34,037 bases of DNA from Gammaproteobacteria bacterium (GCA_029861845.1 JAOTYM010000041.1:1-34037), one strand, 5' to 3'; counted from the stretch's first letter, positions 1 through 9,088 are shown. The notes: generated by a model from the letters alone, not told the origin. Translations and numbers: made by a program.

Positions 1-179
1 CGCGTATACAGGAGGCGTTTCGCAAAAACGGCGTTGAATTCGCCCACCGCCGCGTCATGGTGGACCTGCCACCTGATGTTGATGTGCACAGCCCGCAGGG
101 TAAGGCCATCGCCGATGCCGCCGCCGCGAGCCTAACCAATCCCACCGAGCCGCCGGCTGGCGGCAAAGCACCCGCTTAA
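1..179 (+). CDS. C-terminal end of a probable MscS-family mechanosensitive channel (5' truncated by window)
   Basis: The open frame enters from the left edge (codons in phase with position 3) and ends at TAA 177-179, giving about 58 residues. It starts with an IQEAFRKNGVEFAHRRV-like segment, which resembles the conserved end of the MscS cytosolic alpha/beta domain (an 'AF...GIE(I/F)...' pattern), and finishes in an Ala/Pro-rich low-complexity tail. MscS channels sit in the inner membrane and release solutes on hypo-osmotic shock. Only the tail is visible, so no pore helix can be checked. The family call is from motif resemblance only; another protein with a similar ending is possible. Confidence 0.5.
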   Translation, partial: RIQEAFRKNGVEFAHRRVMVDLPPDVDVHSPQGKAIADAAAASLTNPTEPPAGGKAPA

Positions 180-320
180 GCCCTCATAAACAAGGCCCTT
201 AAGCGAGTATAAGCCTACCCTTGATACGCTTTAGGCATGCGAGTACCCTAATCAGGCGAAGCGCTTCTCTGGGGGCTCTCGCCAAAGAAGGGCTAATAAG
301 TTCAAAAGGGGGTGGGGTTC

Positions 321-728
321 ATGCGTACTAAGAGGTCGAATCAGGATCCCTGCAGTAGCATCGATATCCTTTACGGCGCAAAAACCACAGTCACTGGAGA
401 CACCACTTTCCATGGCGGGCTGCGAGTCGATGGTCAGGTAAAGGGTGATATCACGGCGGAAGGCGAAGAGGACGGCACCCTCGTCTTGAGCGAACATGCC
501 GAGGTGGTCGGAAATGTCACAGTGGCCCACCTGACGGTGGCGGGCAAACTGAGGGGCACCGTGTATTGCTCCCAGCGTATCGAGCTTTTGTCTACCGCCG
601 ATGTCAGCGGCGAACTGCACTATAAGAAAATCGACATTGCGCCAGGGGCAAGCGTAACCGCTAATCTCGTTTGCGAAAATAAGGAAGAGGCTGACAAGGG
701 CGCGGTTACCAAATTAAAGGCACTCTGA
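321..728 (+). CDS. Bactofilin (polymer-forming cytoskeletal protein)
   Basis: 135-residue protein with the bactofilin layout: a short charged, disordered N-terminus, a central right-handed beta-helix repeat region rich in Gly/Val turns (about residues 20-110, for example GGLRVDGQVKGDI and VAGKLRGTVYCSQRI), and a short polar tail. Bactofilins self-assemble without nucleotide into cytoplasmic or membrane-associated filaments used in cell shape, peptidoglycan or polarity functions. A GTG at 312 is also in frame, but the ATG at 321 is preceded at good distance by a G-rich ribosome site (AAAGGGGGTGGGG), so it is preferred. The gene is single and faces the amine dehydrogenase convergently, with about 34 bp between stops. 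The family call is firm; the cellular role is not visible here. Confidence 0.9.
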   Translation: MRTKRSNQDPCSSIDILYGAKTTVTGDTTFHGGLRVDGQVKGDITAEGEEDGTLVLSEHAEVVGNVTVAHLTVAGKLRGTVYCSQRIELLSTADVSGELHYKKIDIAPGASVTANLVCENKEEADKGAVTKLKAL

Positions 729-762
729 ATTCTTAAGACGAGGGCCTGGCAATCAGGCCGAT

Positions 763-3180
763 CTAAGAACGCATTCGTTCACCGGCCGGATCATAGAGCG
801 GCTCGGCAACGATTGTTGCTGGCTTCATTTTACCAAGTAGTTCGATCTCGAACGCCTCACCATCTTCTGCCAACTCGGCCGGTACATAGCCCAACGCCAC
901 ACTCTTCTGTACGTGATGGGCGAAACCGCCAGAAGTGACATAACCTACGCACTCACCGTTGTGAAAGACCGCTTCATCGTGTGTTACATCGATATCGTCT
1001 GTTTCCATTACCATTGTAACCAGCCTCTTAGCGGGCCCCTTGTCCCGCTGAGCAATTACAGCTTCTTTACCAATAAAATCTGCTTGTTTGTCGAAATGAA
1101 TAAAGGCGTCGAGGCCCGATTCAACTGCCGTAAAGTCGGGGCGGAAATCTAAGGTCCAAACACCCCATCCCTTTTCCAGGCGCAACGACAGCAACGTGCG
1201 CGCGCCGTACAGTTTCAACCCAAGATCCCTGCCTGCCTTCTCGATTTGTTCGAATAGCTTCAGTTGATATTGGGGTGCACAATACATCTCAAAGCCAAGC
1301 TCCCCGGAAAACGAGATACGCGCGAGCATCACCGGCACCCCACCCACCGCGGTGCGGCGAATGTCGCGAAACTTCAACGCCGGCGCCGACACGTCATCGC
1401 GCGTGATGCGTGCCAATAACTCACGTGCGTGTGGCCCGGAGATCGCTATGCCGTGGAGTTCATCGGAGCGGTTGCGATAACTAACGCCGCTGGCGGGCAT
1501 GTGCATGTCGAACCAACGTCGGTGCATTTCCTGCGCCGCCCCCGACCCGAATACATAAAACGTTTCGTCATCGAGACGCGCGACCGTCAGATCCCCGTAG
1601 AGCTTACCCTTTGGTGTCAACATCGGCGCCAAACTTAGACGGCCGATCTTGGGTAATCGTCCGGCCAGGATACGATCAAGAAACACCTCGGCGCCTGGCC
1701 CCTTGAACTCGTGGTTGGCAAAGTTGGCGATCTCGACGGCACCGACCGCGGTGCGCACGGCGCGCACTTCATCGGCGACGTATTCGAACGCATTGGAACG
1801 GCGAAACGTTGGTGTTTCATGTGCGTTCTCGGGTTTATCGGCAAACCAAAGCACGTGTTCAAGTCCAAAACCAGCGCCCATGACGGCACCACGGGTAACG
1901 AGACGATCGTAGAGTGCCGTTGTCTTCTGACGACGGCCGGCTGGTAACTCTTCATTCGGATACGTCAGCATGAAGCGGCGTGTGTAGTTTTCTGCCGACT
2001 TGGTGGTGCCATAATCATGGGTGGCGAACTCGCCGAAGCGAGCAATATCCATGGCCCACACGTCGATCGATGGCTCACCCTCAATCATCCATTCGGCTAA
2101 GCACAAACCCACGCCGCCGGCTTGGCAAAACCCCGCCATAACAGCAACTGCCGCCCAATAGTTCTTCATGCCCGGGACCGGCCCGATCATGGGATTGCCG
2201 TCTGGACCAAAGGTAAAAGGACCATTGATGACGTTCTTGATACCGGCGCGACCGAGGGCCGGGATGCGCTCGAAGGCGAGCTCTAGCCGATCGCTGATGC
2301 GATCGAGATCGGGTGGCAGCAACTCATGACCGAAGTCGAGCGGTGTGCCTTCCACCTTCCAGGGTGTCGACGTGGGTTCGTAGGTACCGAGCAACAGGCC
2401 TTTCTGCTCTTGACGAAAATAGAGATTGCTTTCGTAGTCGATGCCGCAAGGTAACTCTTTGCCATGCGCCTCGATCTCGGGAATTGTCTCGGTAATTAAA
2501 TAATGATGCTCCATCGGTTGTACGGGCAGATCGATACCGGCGAGATGACCGACCTCACGCGCCCACAGGCCAGCTGCGTTAACGATTAGCTCGGCGTTAA
2601 TGGTTCCGTTCGGCGTCACCACGTCCCAACTACCGTCTCCCCGTTGGGTGGTTTCGATCACCGGTGTGTTGCGATGATACTGAGCACCATAGTGGCGCGC
2701 CGATTTGGCATAGGCGTGAGTCACACTCGATGGGTCGATATAGCCATCGATAGGATCCCACAGGGCGCCAAGGTATTTCGAGGGATCGATAAGCGGATGC
2801 ATCTCGGCCACTTCCTTTAGCGAGATGAACTCTTGATCGAGTCCCATGTAGCGCGCTTTCGAACGTTCTTGTTTCAGATAATCCAAGCGTTCAGGCGTAG
2901 ACGCCAAATAAAAGCCGCCAGTAGGGTGATGACCGACGGATTGTCCGGACAGCTCTTCCAATTCCTTATAGAGATTGATCGTATAGCCCTGCAGGCGCGA
3001 GATGTTTGGATCGGAACTAATCGTGTGGATCTGTCCGGCCGCATGCCACGATGAACCCGATGTCAGTTCGGAACGCTCGAGAAGTACGACGTCCTTCCAG
3101 CCGTGTTTTGCCAGGTGAAACAAGATTGAACAGCCGACAACACCGCCGCCGATGACTACAACTTTTGCGTGAGTTTGCAT
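763..3180 (-). CDS. FAD-dependent oxidoreductase with GcvT domain (dimethylglycine/sarcosine dehydrogenase-like)
   Basis: 805-residue two-part enzyme. Residues 7-400 are a DAO-type FAD domain with a Rossmann motif (IGGGVVG, residues 10-16) and the SGSSWHAAG motif, whose His46 corresponds to the residue that covalently carries FAD in dimethylglycine and sarcosine dehydrogenases. An FAO_M linker follows, and residues about 430-800 form a GcvT/aminomethyltransferase domain that binds tetrahydrofolate in this family. The expected role is oxidative N-demethylation of a methylated glycine, passing the one-carbon unit to folate; the exact substrate cannot be read from sequence. A longer frame opens at 3231, but ATG 3180 has a good ribosome site (GGGGAAGGTT) and fits the family start. 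No glycine-betaine genes are adjacent. Confidence 0.88.
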   Translation of the reverse strand: MQTHAKVVVIGGGVVGCSILFHLAKHGWKDVVLLERSELTSGSSWHAAGQIHTISSDPNISRLQGYTINLYKELEELSGQSVGHHPTGGFYLASTPERLDYLKQERSKARYMGLDQEFISLKEVAEMHPLIDPSKYLGALWDPIDGYIDPSSVTHAYAKSARHYGAQYHRNTPVIETTQRGDGSWDVVTPNGTINAELIVNAAGLWAREVGHLAGIDLPVQPMEHHYLITETIPEIEAHGKELPCGIDYESNLYFRQEQKGLLLGTYEPTSTPWKVEGTPLDFGHELLPPDLDRISDRLELAFERIPALGRAGIKNVINGPFTFGPDGNPMIGPVPGMKNYWAAVAVMAGFCQAGGVGLCLAEWMIEGEPSIDVWAMDIARFGEFATHDYGTTKSAENYTRRFMLTYPNEELPAGRRQKTTALYDRLVTRGAVMGAGFGLEHVLWFADKPENAHETPTFRRSNAFEYVADEVRAVRTAVGAVEIANFANHEFKGPGAEVFLDRILAGRLPKIGRLSLAPMLTPKGKLYGDLTVARLDDETFYVFGSGAAQEMHRRWFDMHMPASGVSYRNRSDELHGIAISGPHARELLARITRDDVSAPALKFRDIRRTAVGGVPVMLARISFSGELGFEMYCAPQYQLKLFEQIEKAGRDLGLKLYGARTLLSLRLEKGWGVWTLDFRPDFTAVESGLDAFIHFDKQADFIGKEAVIAQRDKGPAKRLVTMVMETDDIDVTHDEAVFHNGECVGYVTSGGFAHHVQKSVALGYVPAELAEDGEAFEIELLGKMKPATIVAEPLYDPAGERMRS

Positions 3181-3268
3181 AACCTTCCCCTCCCCCCTCC
3201 TACAAGCGAAGGGGAAATAGCAAGACAACACCCCCGCTGGTTTATTACACCTTCGTTGATATCCATTG

Positions 3269-3290
3269 CTCTCCCCACTCGTGGGGAGAG
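3269..3290. repeat. Perfect intergenic palindrome in a 370-bp gene-free gap
   Basis: CTCTCCCCAC, two bases, then GTGGGGAGAG: a perfect 10-bp stem with a very short loop. It lies in the divergent gap 3181-3550 between the amine dehydrogenase and the TVP38-family gene. It lacks a T-tract, so it is more like a dispersed intergenic palindromic repeat than a terminator. The rest of the gap holds no convincing ORF; promoters for both flanking genes must lie here but were not resolved. Confidence 0.6.
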
Positions 3291-3550
3291 AGCCAGGGCG
3301 GGGTTGACAGGCGAACGACCGCCGTTAGTCCCGCAACCTGCTAGCGTAGGTAAACAAGTATTATCGAGTACGGATTTTGGATATTCAATCAGTCATTTAG
3401 CCCACTTCTGCTTTCACCAGAAATGGTAATGTCCCTATTTTCCGTTTGCAGCATCGGCTTTTGGTATGTGCGCGTTACGTTTGGCATCACTTAAGAATTT
3501 CCTTATAGTGTTTAAGGGGTTGCCCAACAAAACCGGTTTAATCCAACGAC

Positions 3551-4249
3551 ATGAACCCGACGACATCGAGGCACCACTTGGTCTGGGCAGTTGTTCTTAC
3601 GGTCGTCACCGCGCTATTACTGGGCTTTGTCTTGGTCGGCGGGCTCGCGAAAGGCGCGCAATGGTATCAATGGTGGCCCCACCTCTCGATGTCGAAAATC
3701 GAGCAATTCATTGCCGCCGCCGGCTACTGGGGGGTGGCCGCTGCCATCGGCCTCATGGTGCTACACTCGTTCGTCCCATTTCCGGCCGAGTTCGTGGCCA
3801 TTGCCAATGGCATGATCTATGGGCCAATTTGGGGTACCGTGATTACCTGGGTGGGTGCGATGCTGGGCGCCTTCGCTGCATTCGGGCTCGCACGTTGGCT
3901 GGGACGACCGCTGGTTCACAGGCTACTGGCAGAAAGGAATTTGCAACACGTGGACGATTGGGTGGCCAATTACGGCGCCGGCTCATTGTTCTTTAGCCGT
4001 TTCATACCGGTCATCGCGTTCAATCTGATCAACTATGCGGCCGCTCTCACTAAGATATCATGGTGGACCTTCGCCTGGATGACCGGTCTGGGGATCATGC
4101 CCCTGACTACCCTCATGGTCGTAATGGGCGATCAAATCGAGCATCTACCTTGGCAAACGTGGTTACTCCTACTGGGCGCGGGACTCATATTGTGGGTAGT
4201 GGTGCACCGTCTCCAGCGATCACAGCCACGCAATGACAAAGCGCTATAG
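3551..4249 (+). CDS. TVP38/TMEM64 (VTT/DedA superfamily) inner-membrane protein
   Basis: 232-residue integral membrane protein. There is a hydrophobic helix at about residues 10-32. A VTT/SNARE-associated domain spans about residues 60-190, with LMVLHSFVPFPAEFVAIANG, a Gly-rich re-entrant segment (WVGAMLGAFAAFGLARWLGR) and the SRFIPVIAFNLINYAAALT motif. A last helix ends near residue 222. Members of this superfamily act in lipid scrambling or flippase-type transport across the inner membrane; the substrate here is unknown. ATG 3551 is the natural start. The gene converges on cheR with only about 10 bp between stops. No operon partner is visible. Confidence 0.88.
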   Translation: MNPTTSRHHLVWAVVLTVVTALLLGFVLVGGLAKGAQWYQWWPHLSMSKIEQFIAAAGYWGVAAAIGLMVLHSFVPFPAEFVAIANGMIYGPIWGTVITWVGAMLGAFAAFGLARWLGRPLVHRLLAERNLQHVDDWVANYGAGSLFFSRFIPVIAFNLINYAAALTKISWWTFAWMTGLGIMPLTTLMVVMGDQIEHLPWQTWLLLLGAGLILWVVVHRLQRSQPRNDKAL

Positions 4250-4259
4250 GGCACGCCGT

Positions 4260-5084
4260 TTAGCGGGCGCGATATACACCTAAGCTGGGGTTCCAGCCTT
4301 CGAGTGCCGAGATTTCGCCGGGCAGCGACTCCCGTCGCCCGATAACGATGGCACCCCCCAGCGCCAGCCTCGGTAGCATCTTTGACAGCACCTCCCGTTG
4401 CAGCGCCGGCTCGAAGTAAGTGAACGCGAGGTTGCGGCAGAGGATCAGCCGAAACGGTCCCACCGGCATTTCTTTCCGGATATCTTGCCGAAAGAAGTGA
4501 ACACCCTGCCGGAAGCGCTCACGAATCGAATAGGCGTCGCCAACCCGCTCGAACGCCATGGAGATCCATGACGGCGGTAGGTCTCTCAGGCTGCTGGCCG
4601 GGTAACACCCGCTTTCTGCCCGCTGCAGCAAGTGCGGGTCGGCATCAGTCGCCACCACGTCCAAGCCGATGGGCGCGCGGTCCGGCAGCTGCGGGCAGAC
4701 GCCGAGCTTATATAGGATCGACAGCGTATAGGGTTCTTCGCCGGAGGCACAGCCGGCGCTCCAGCAGTGGAGCACACTTTGTCCCGAAGCCAGTGCGCTT
4801 TGCGCAAGCTCCGGGAGGACGGTCTTGGTCAGGAAATCAAAGACACGCTGATCGCGGCAAAACCGGGAGATGGAAATCCGGCAGAGAGAATCCAACACCT
4901 GCCATTCTCCTCGATGCGAGCTCAGGTACGATGAGTAGCTAGCGATGCTCGGGAGACCTAGCTCCTTCAAGCGTCGGTCGATCCGCTTGCAGACCTGGCG
5001 ACGTACTTTGCGAAAACCCGCCCAACGCATTCGCAGCTGCGGGCAAACCGACTGGAGAAACTGCACGCAGTCTGCGTCTTTCAT
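4260..5084 (-). CDS. CheR-type SAM-dependent protein methyltransferase (orphan)
   Basis: 274-residue protein with the CheR order. An all-alpha N-terminal domain (residues 1-80) ends in ISISRFCRDQ, equivalent to the 'T.N.T.FFRD' motif of CheR. The SAM-binding motif CWSAGCASGEEPYTLSI lies at about residues 107-123. A 'VVATDADP' acidic motif and DIRKEMPVGPFRLILCRN follow, then the GGAIVIGRRESLP tail. CheR enzymes methylate glutamates of chemoreceptors in the cytoplasm. No receptor, CheB, CheA or CheW gene is in this window, so the partner is unknown. ATG 5084 is chosen; a TTG at 5093 is also open, and neither has a strong ribosome site. Confidence 0.88.
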   Translation of the reverse strand: MKDADCVQFLQSVCPQLRMRWAGFRKVRRQVCKRIDRRLKELGLPSIASYSSYLSSHRGEWQVLDSLCRISISRFCRDQRVFDFLTKTVLPELAQSALASGQSVLHCWSAGCASGEEPYTLSILYKLGVCPQLPDRAPIGLDVVATDADPHLLQRAESGCYPASSLRDLPPSWISMAFERVGDAYSIRERFRQGVHFFRQDIRKEMPVGPFRLILCRNLAFTYFEPALQREVLSKMLPRLALGGAIVIGRRESLPGEISALEGWNPSLGVYRAR

Positions 5085-5158
5085 CGGGACCAAGGGCCGT
5101 TGGTTAGAAGGCTAACGTCAGATCAGGCTAGACTCCCTGTTTTGTTTATGTCGTGCAG

Positions 5159-5845
5159 CTACGGCTGTAACCGCGCTATCTTCCACTTGTCTTCGCTCTC
5201 ACGCGTGTAGAGCAAACGATCGTGAAGGCGGTCGGGTTGGCCTTGCCAAAACTCCATCTCCACCGGCATAACCCGGTACCCGCCCCAAAATGACGGTACC
5301 GGCACTTCGCGGTTCGCAAACTTTCGTTTCATCTCATCAAACTTTGCTGCCAGCAGTGATCGCGAGGAAATCACCTGACTTTGCACGGAGACCCACGCGC
5401 CGATTTGGCTGCCACGAGGGCGCGTGAGGAAATATCGCATGACTTCTTGGGTCTGTAACTTCCCGGCCGTACCTCTTATTACCACCTGGCGACCGAAGAC
5501 ACTCCAGAGAAACATCAATGCGACGTTGGCGTTAGTGGCGATGTGTTCTGCCTTTGCGCTCGCAAGATTTGTAAAAAAAACAAATCCGCGTTCGTCAAAA
5601 TACTTGAGTAATACTGTTCGCAGCGCCGGCCGGTTTTCGGCGTCAACCGTGGCCAGGCTCGCGGCATTGGGTTCCAATATGTCCGAATCACACGCCTGTT
5701 GGAACCAAGCCTGGAATTGCTGAAACGGATCGGCCGGCATGTTCTGCCGCTTCAACGGCGCAAACTTATACTCTTGCCGGAGTTTAGAGATGTCCATACC
5801 GACGTCATGTTTGGACTGTTGCTGATTCATTTGCGGGTCACTCAT
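5159..5845 (-). CDS. pdxH: Pyridoxamine/pyridoxine 5'-phosphate oxidase
   Basis: 228 residues, matching the usual PdxH length. It oxidises PNP or PMP to pyridoxal 5'-phosphate using FMN, the last step of vitamin B6 synthesis and salvage in the cytoplasm. Visible landmarks are RTVLLKYFDERGFVFFTN (FMN-phosphate region), SQIGAWVSVQSQVISSR, PSFWGGYRVMPVEMEFWQG, RLHDR and the terminal KWKIARLQP, in the family order. The N-terminus MSDPQMNQQQ is polar, and a second Met lies at residue 6. The gene lies upstream of cheR on the same strand with a 74-bp gap, and the MDR gene follows upstream. Confidence 0.97.
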   Translation of the reverse strand: MSDPQMNQQQSKHDVGMDISKLRQEYKFAPLKRQNMPADPFQQFQAWFQQACDSDILEPNAASLATVDAENRPALRTVLLKYFDERGFVFFTNLASAKAEHIATNANVALMFLWSVFGRQVVIRGTAGKLQTQEVMRYFLTRPRGSQIGAWVSVQSQVISSRSLLAAKFDEMKRKFANREVPVPSFWGGYRVMPVEMEFWQGQPDRLHDRLLYTRESEDKWKIARLQP

Positions 5846-5890
5846 TACTCAGAACGTGGGGGTGATCGTAGAAGGATTCGACACAGATTC

Positions 5891-6982
5891 TCAGCCCCCT
5901 CTCATCGAATCACCCAACGGCGGCGGAATCAAGACGAAATTGCCGAAATGTTTCTTCTCGAGAAACTCGCGCTGCGCGTCCGCAATCCGTTCGAGCGGAA
6001 ACGTCCTCGCCACCAGTGGCCGCAACTCGCCGCGCTCGATGTAGGAAATAAGGTTTGGAAAAACCGGCTCGTCCCACGCGGTGCAGCCGATCAGCGTCAA
6101 GTCTTTTAGATAAAACGTGCGCATGTCGAAGGTTACAAGTGGGCCGGCGATCGCCCCCGAGGATACATACCTACCGCCGCGCTTCAGCCCCTTGAGCAAG
6201 TCACCAAAGGCCGGTCCCGCCACGTTGTCAACGATGACATCCACAGCCTTCTCGCCGAGACTGGCAACGATATCGTCACCACGTGCAATGACACGATCTG
6301 CGCCAATGGACCGCACTTGTTCCATCTTCGCCTTCCCGGCGATCGCAGTTACGGTGGCACCACGCCGTTTCACCAGTTGCACCACGGCCGAACCGACACC
6401 GCCGGATGCGCCGGTAACCAACACGTGCTCGCCGTCAGATACCTTGGCGCGATGCACCATGTTTTCCGCCGTCCCGTAGGCGCAGGGAATGGTGGCAAGT
6501 TCGACATCGCTCCAATCACAGCTCACTGGGTAAACCTCGCCGGCGGGTAGCTTCACGAATTGGGCAAATGCGCCATCGAAATCGGACGCCATCCAGATAT
6601 TCTCCATGGACTCAAACCCGGACGGGCGCATGCATGGCCGTACTAATACGCGCGAACCGACAGTGCTTTCGTCTCCGCCAGGGGCAACGGCAACCACGCG
6701 GCCACAACAATCTGTGCCCTGGATGAATGGAAATGGCGTCGCCTCACTCCATCCCCCGTCTGCCTTCGCTGTCGCTTTCTGTGCCTGCGCCGCTACCGCC
6801 TGCTCCGTACCGGTGGTGACAGTGGCAGAGTACCAGCCAAGGCGGGTGTTGATTTCAGTGTTATTAACGCCCGCGGCAAGGACTTGCAGCAGCACCTCGC
6901 CCGACGCAAGTGTCGGCACCGGGATGTCGCGGTACTCGAGCTTGTCGTAGCCGCCGTTGCCGGTGGTGACGACCGCCTTCAT
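5891..6982 (-). CDS. Zinc-less MDR-family NAD(P)H:quinone/alcohol oxidoreductase
   Basis: 363-residue medium-chain dehydrogenase/reductase. An N-terminal GroES-like domain (MKAVVTTGNGGYDKLEYRD onward) contains GVNNTEINTRLG. An unusual Ala/Lys/Thr-rich insert, AVAAQAQKATAKADGG, follows before FPFIQGTDCCGRV. The coenzyme domain has the VTGASGGVGSAVVQLVKRRGA Rossmann motif, and VDVIVDNVAGPAFGDLL and the HFGNFVLIPP tail follow. The structural-zinc Cys cluster is absent, as in quinone oxidoreductases. It should be a soluble NADPH-linked enzyme; the substrate is unknown. Met at 6982 has AAGG at proper spacing. An upstream ATG at 7024 would add 14 residues. Confidence 0.85.
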   Translation of the reverse strand: MKAVVTTGNGGYDKLEYRDIPVPTLASGEVLLQVLAAGVNNTEINTRLGWYSATVTTGTEQAVAAQAQKATAKADGGWSEATPFPFIQGTDCCGRVVAVAPGGDESTVGSRVLVRPCMRPSGFESMENIWMASDFDGAFAQFVKLPAGEVYPVSCDWSDVELATIPCAYGTAENMVHRAKVSDGEHVLVTGASGGVGSAVVQLVKRRGATVTAIAGKAKMEQVRSIGADRVIARGDDIVASLGEKAVDVIVDNVAGPAFGDLLKGLKRGGRYVSSGAIAGPLVTFDMRTFYLKDLTLIGCTAWDEPVFPNLISYIERGELRPLVARTFPLERIADAQREFLEKKHFGNFVLIPPPLGDSMRGG

Positions 6983-7080
6983 GGTTGCCTTACAGCCGGT
7001 TGTATCGAATCGATCGATGGCCATGCGCTTTCTGCTACGACGCCATAGTTGTCGCGGTAGAAATTACTGGCACGTGACAC

Positions 7081-8253
7081 TCAGTCATAGAGAAGCGCTC
7101 TCGCCCGACCGGCGTCGTAGGCCTCCGTTCCCGTGCTGGCGATCTCTGTCACGGTCTCGAGGTCTTCGCCTTCATCGATCGCTTCGCGAACCGCCGCGTT
7201 ACCTGTTAACAAATCGAGCGCGGGCACGTCGTTGCGAAACTCGTAGGCGTCGGTGCGCCACGCCAGATCATCGGGCCACAGCTTTCGCACCGCGACCAAC
7301 ACAGCGAGGCCTGTGCGGAAGGAATTGAAAGCAAGCCGATCGACCACATGTAGCTGCAGCGCACCACAACGTTGTCCCGCGAACTTGTGGAAGGCCGGTT
7401 CGATAACACAGGATCGAAACACCACGCCCGGCAAGCCATGCTGCCCGAGTTCGCGTGCGAGCGCGCTACCATCCACGAACGGAGCGCCAAAAAGCTCGAA
7501 CGGCCGGGTCGTACCGCGGCCCTCGGAGAGATTCGTACCTTCCAGGAGGCACATACCAGGATACACGATGGCGCTATCCAGGGTTGGCATATTGGGCGAA
7601 GGCATTACCCAGGGGAGATCGTAGCTGTCGTAGTATGCGTGGCGGCGCCAGCCTTCGCAGGGCACCACATCCAACTCACAACCGATGCCAAAGGTGTCGT
7701 TGTAGAGCCGGGCAAGCTCTCCCACCGTCATCCCATGCCGTTGAGGAACCGGATACAAGCCGCAGAAATTCTCGAGCCCGGGCTGCAGACCGCCGCCTTC
7801 GATCTGGACACCGCCGATCGGGTTGGGGCGATCGAGAATAATGAGCTTTATCGCCGACGCCTTCGCGGCGCGCATGCACAGGGCCATGGTCGCGGTGTAG
7901 GTGTAGTAGCGCGCGCCCACGTCCTGGATATCAAAAACGAGCACATCGATTTGAGACAAGTGTTCAGGGCTAGGAGACAGCGACTCGAACGTGTTGCCGT
8001 AGAGACTGGCCTGTGGCAGTCCGGTTTCCCGGTCGGACGCGTCGCTGACCCCGACCATATCCTGGGCCGCACCCCGAATGCCGTGCTCCGGCCCGAACAG
8101 CAACCGCAGGTCGACATCCGCGTGCGCGTGCAACAGATTACTGGCATGACTCAGGCGGCGATCAATGGCGGTTGGATTCGCAACCAATCCCACGCGAGCT
8201 TGGCCAAGCCAACGTTTCGGGTCGTCGAGCAACCGTTCCAACCCCGTACGCAT
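7081..8253 (-). CDS. namZ: DUF1343 / NamZ-type exo-beta-N-acetylmuramidase family protein
   Basis: 390-residue protein with DUF1343 hallmarks: ARVGLVANPTAI near the start, LLFGPEHGIRG, DIQDVGARYYTYTATM, ILDRPNPIGG, and EGTNLSEGRGTTRPFE, then a PBP-like C-terminal region. NamZ enzymes remove terminal N-acetylmuramic acid from peptidoglycan fragments during cell-wall recycling. No signal peptide is visible (MRTGLERLLDDPKRW is charged), whereas many family members are exported, so a cytoplasmic role is inferred. The oxidoreductase gene follows about 100 bp downstream on the same strand. Start is ATG 8253. The long open frame on the opposite strand here is a shadow. Confidence 0.85.
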   Translation of the reverse strand: MRTGLERLLDDPKRWLGQARVGLVANPTAIDRRLSHASNLLHAHADVDLRLLFGPEHGIRGAAQDMVGVSDASDRETGLPQASLYGNTFESLSPSPEHLSQIDVLVFDIQDVGARYYTYTATMALCMRAAKASAIKLIILDRPNPIGGVQIEGGGLQPGLENFCGLYPVPQRHGMTVGELARLYNDTFGIGCELDVVPCEGWRRHAYYDSYDLPWVMPSPNMPTLDSAIVYPGMCLLEGTNLSEGRGTTRPFELFGAPFVDGSALARELGQHGLPGVVFRSCVIEPAFHKFAGQRCGALQLHVVDRLAFNSFRTGLAVLVAVRKLWPDDLAWRTDAYEFRNDVPALDLLTGNAAVREAIDEGEDLETVTEIASTGTEAYDAGRARALLYD

Positions 8254-8415
8254 GCTGTTATCCTACCTGACGCCGGAGTTCTTCCCAACTTCTCGGCCGA
8301 ACCCTTTGCGACAAGCGGACCGGGCGTTTAATTTGATCAACCATGCAGCGGGTTTGAACCGGGGAAATCGCTACAACCCTGTACCTTGGCCCCCTGTATG
8401 TTACAAATTCAAACG

Positions 8416-8443
8416 AAAAAGCCGGGCGCTGAGCCCGGCTTTT
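8416..8443 (-). terminator. Bidirectional rho-independent terminator
   Basis: GCCGGGC (8421-8427), five-base loop, GCCCGGC (8433-8439), flanked by AAAAA on the left and TTTT on the right. Read on the minus strand it ends in five T residues and stands 22 bp after the stop of the outer-membrane protein gene. The 8254-8464 gap otherwise contains only the presumed namZ promoter. Confidence 0.9.
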
Positions 8444-8464
8444 CGGTGTCTATATTAGGTCTTG

Positions 8465-9088
8465 TCAGCGCCTAAACAGAATACTCAGCGCGATAAAATC
8501 GATATCTCTTTCATCAACCAGGGCATCTTGATACCGCTCCCATTCAGCCCGTATGGCCATCTTCCGTCTGGGCCGAACCTCGATGCCGAAACCTACTATC
8601 GTGCTTTCTCCGCTTTCCTCAAAATCAAAATCATCGAGATCAAAGCTCCCACTGTTGTCCACGATCTCGCCATCCGCGCCCCAGGCAAGTACACCAAGCT
8701 TGCCGAAGATAGAAACTAGCGGGAAAGTTTTCATGCCGATGAGGGCTGCGTATACGCCCTGAGTCTCGATGTCTGCGCTGACCGGTCCCGATGCAAAACC
8801 GATCGGAAATAAACCCCCGTTAGAAGTTCCATCGAACGTCACTTCGCCGAGATCAACGAGCCCGCCCTCGATGGCGAAACCGTCAGTAAATTGAAACCCA
8901 GCGAACAATCTTAACCCCGTATCAGAGGTAAGGGAACCGTCGTCAAAATCGCTGACACTGACATCACCCTCGCTCTCACCTGAGGCAATACCGAAGTAGG
9001 TACCCTTGTTGATAGCCGATGCAACCGGGACCGTAAGAGCACCAACGAGCACGATACTAGCCGCTGCAATAATATGTTTGATTGTCAT
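8465..9088 (-). CDS. Small outer-membrane beta-barrel protein (OmpA/OmpX-like porin superfamily)
   Basis: 207 residues. Residues 1-25 are a typical signal peptide ending VPVASA. The mature part alternates polar and apolar residues in beta-strand fashion (GTYFGIASG, TGLRLFAGFQF, FAIEGGLVDLG, GVYAALIGMKTF, IFGKLGVLAWG, STIVGFGIEVRP, MAIRAEWERY) separated by acidic loops. It ends with a terminal strand, FIALSILFRR. This fits an eight-strand barrel of the outer-membrane beta-barrel superfamily, probably structural or adhesive; no specific function can be given. ATG 9088 is chosen because GAAGGGGGT precedes it; the frame extends further upstream without a better site. The gene stands alone and ends at a strong terminator. 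Confidence 0.85.
   Translation of the reverse strand: MTIKHIIAAASIVLVGALTVPVASAINKGTYFGIASGESEGDVSVSDFDDGSLTSDTGLRLFAGFQFTDGFAIEGGLVDLGEVTFDGTSNGGLFPIGFASGPVSADIETQGVYAALIGMKTFPLVSIFGKLGVLAWGADGEIVDNSGSFDLDDFDFEESGESTIVGFGIEVRPRRKMAIRAEWERYQDALVDERDIDFIALSILFRR

Noticed and set aside
3466..3996. 176-codon plus-strand frame overlapping the TVP38-type gene
   Set aside because: The overlapping frame has the membrane pattern and conserved motifs; this one is Arg-rich and featureless.
7372..8331. 319-codon open frame on the plus strand
   Set aside because: It is fully antisense to the well-supported NamZ gene and has no family motif or ribosome site.
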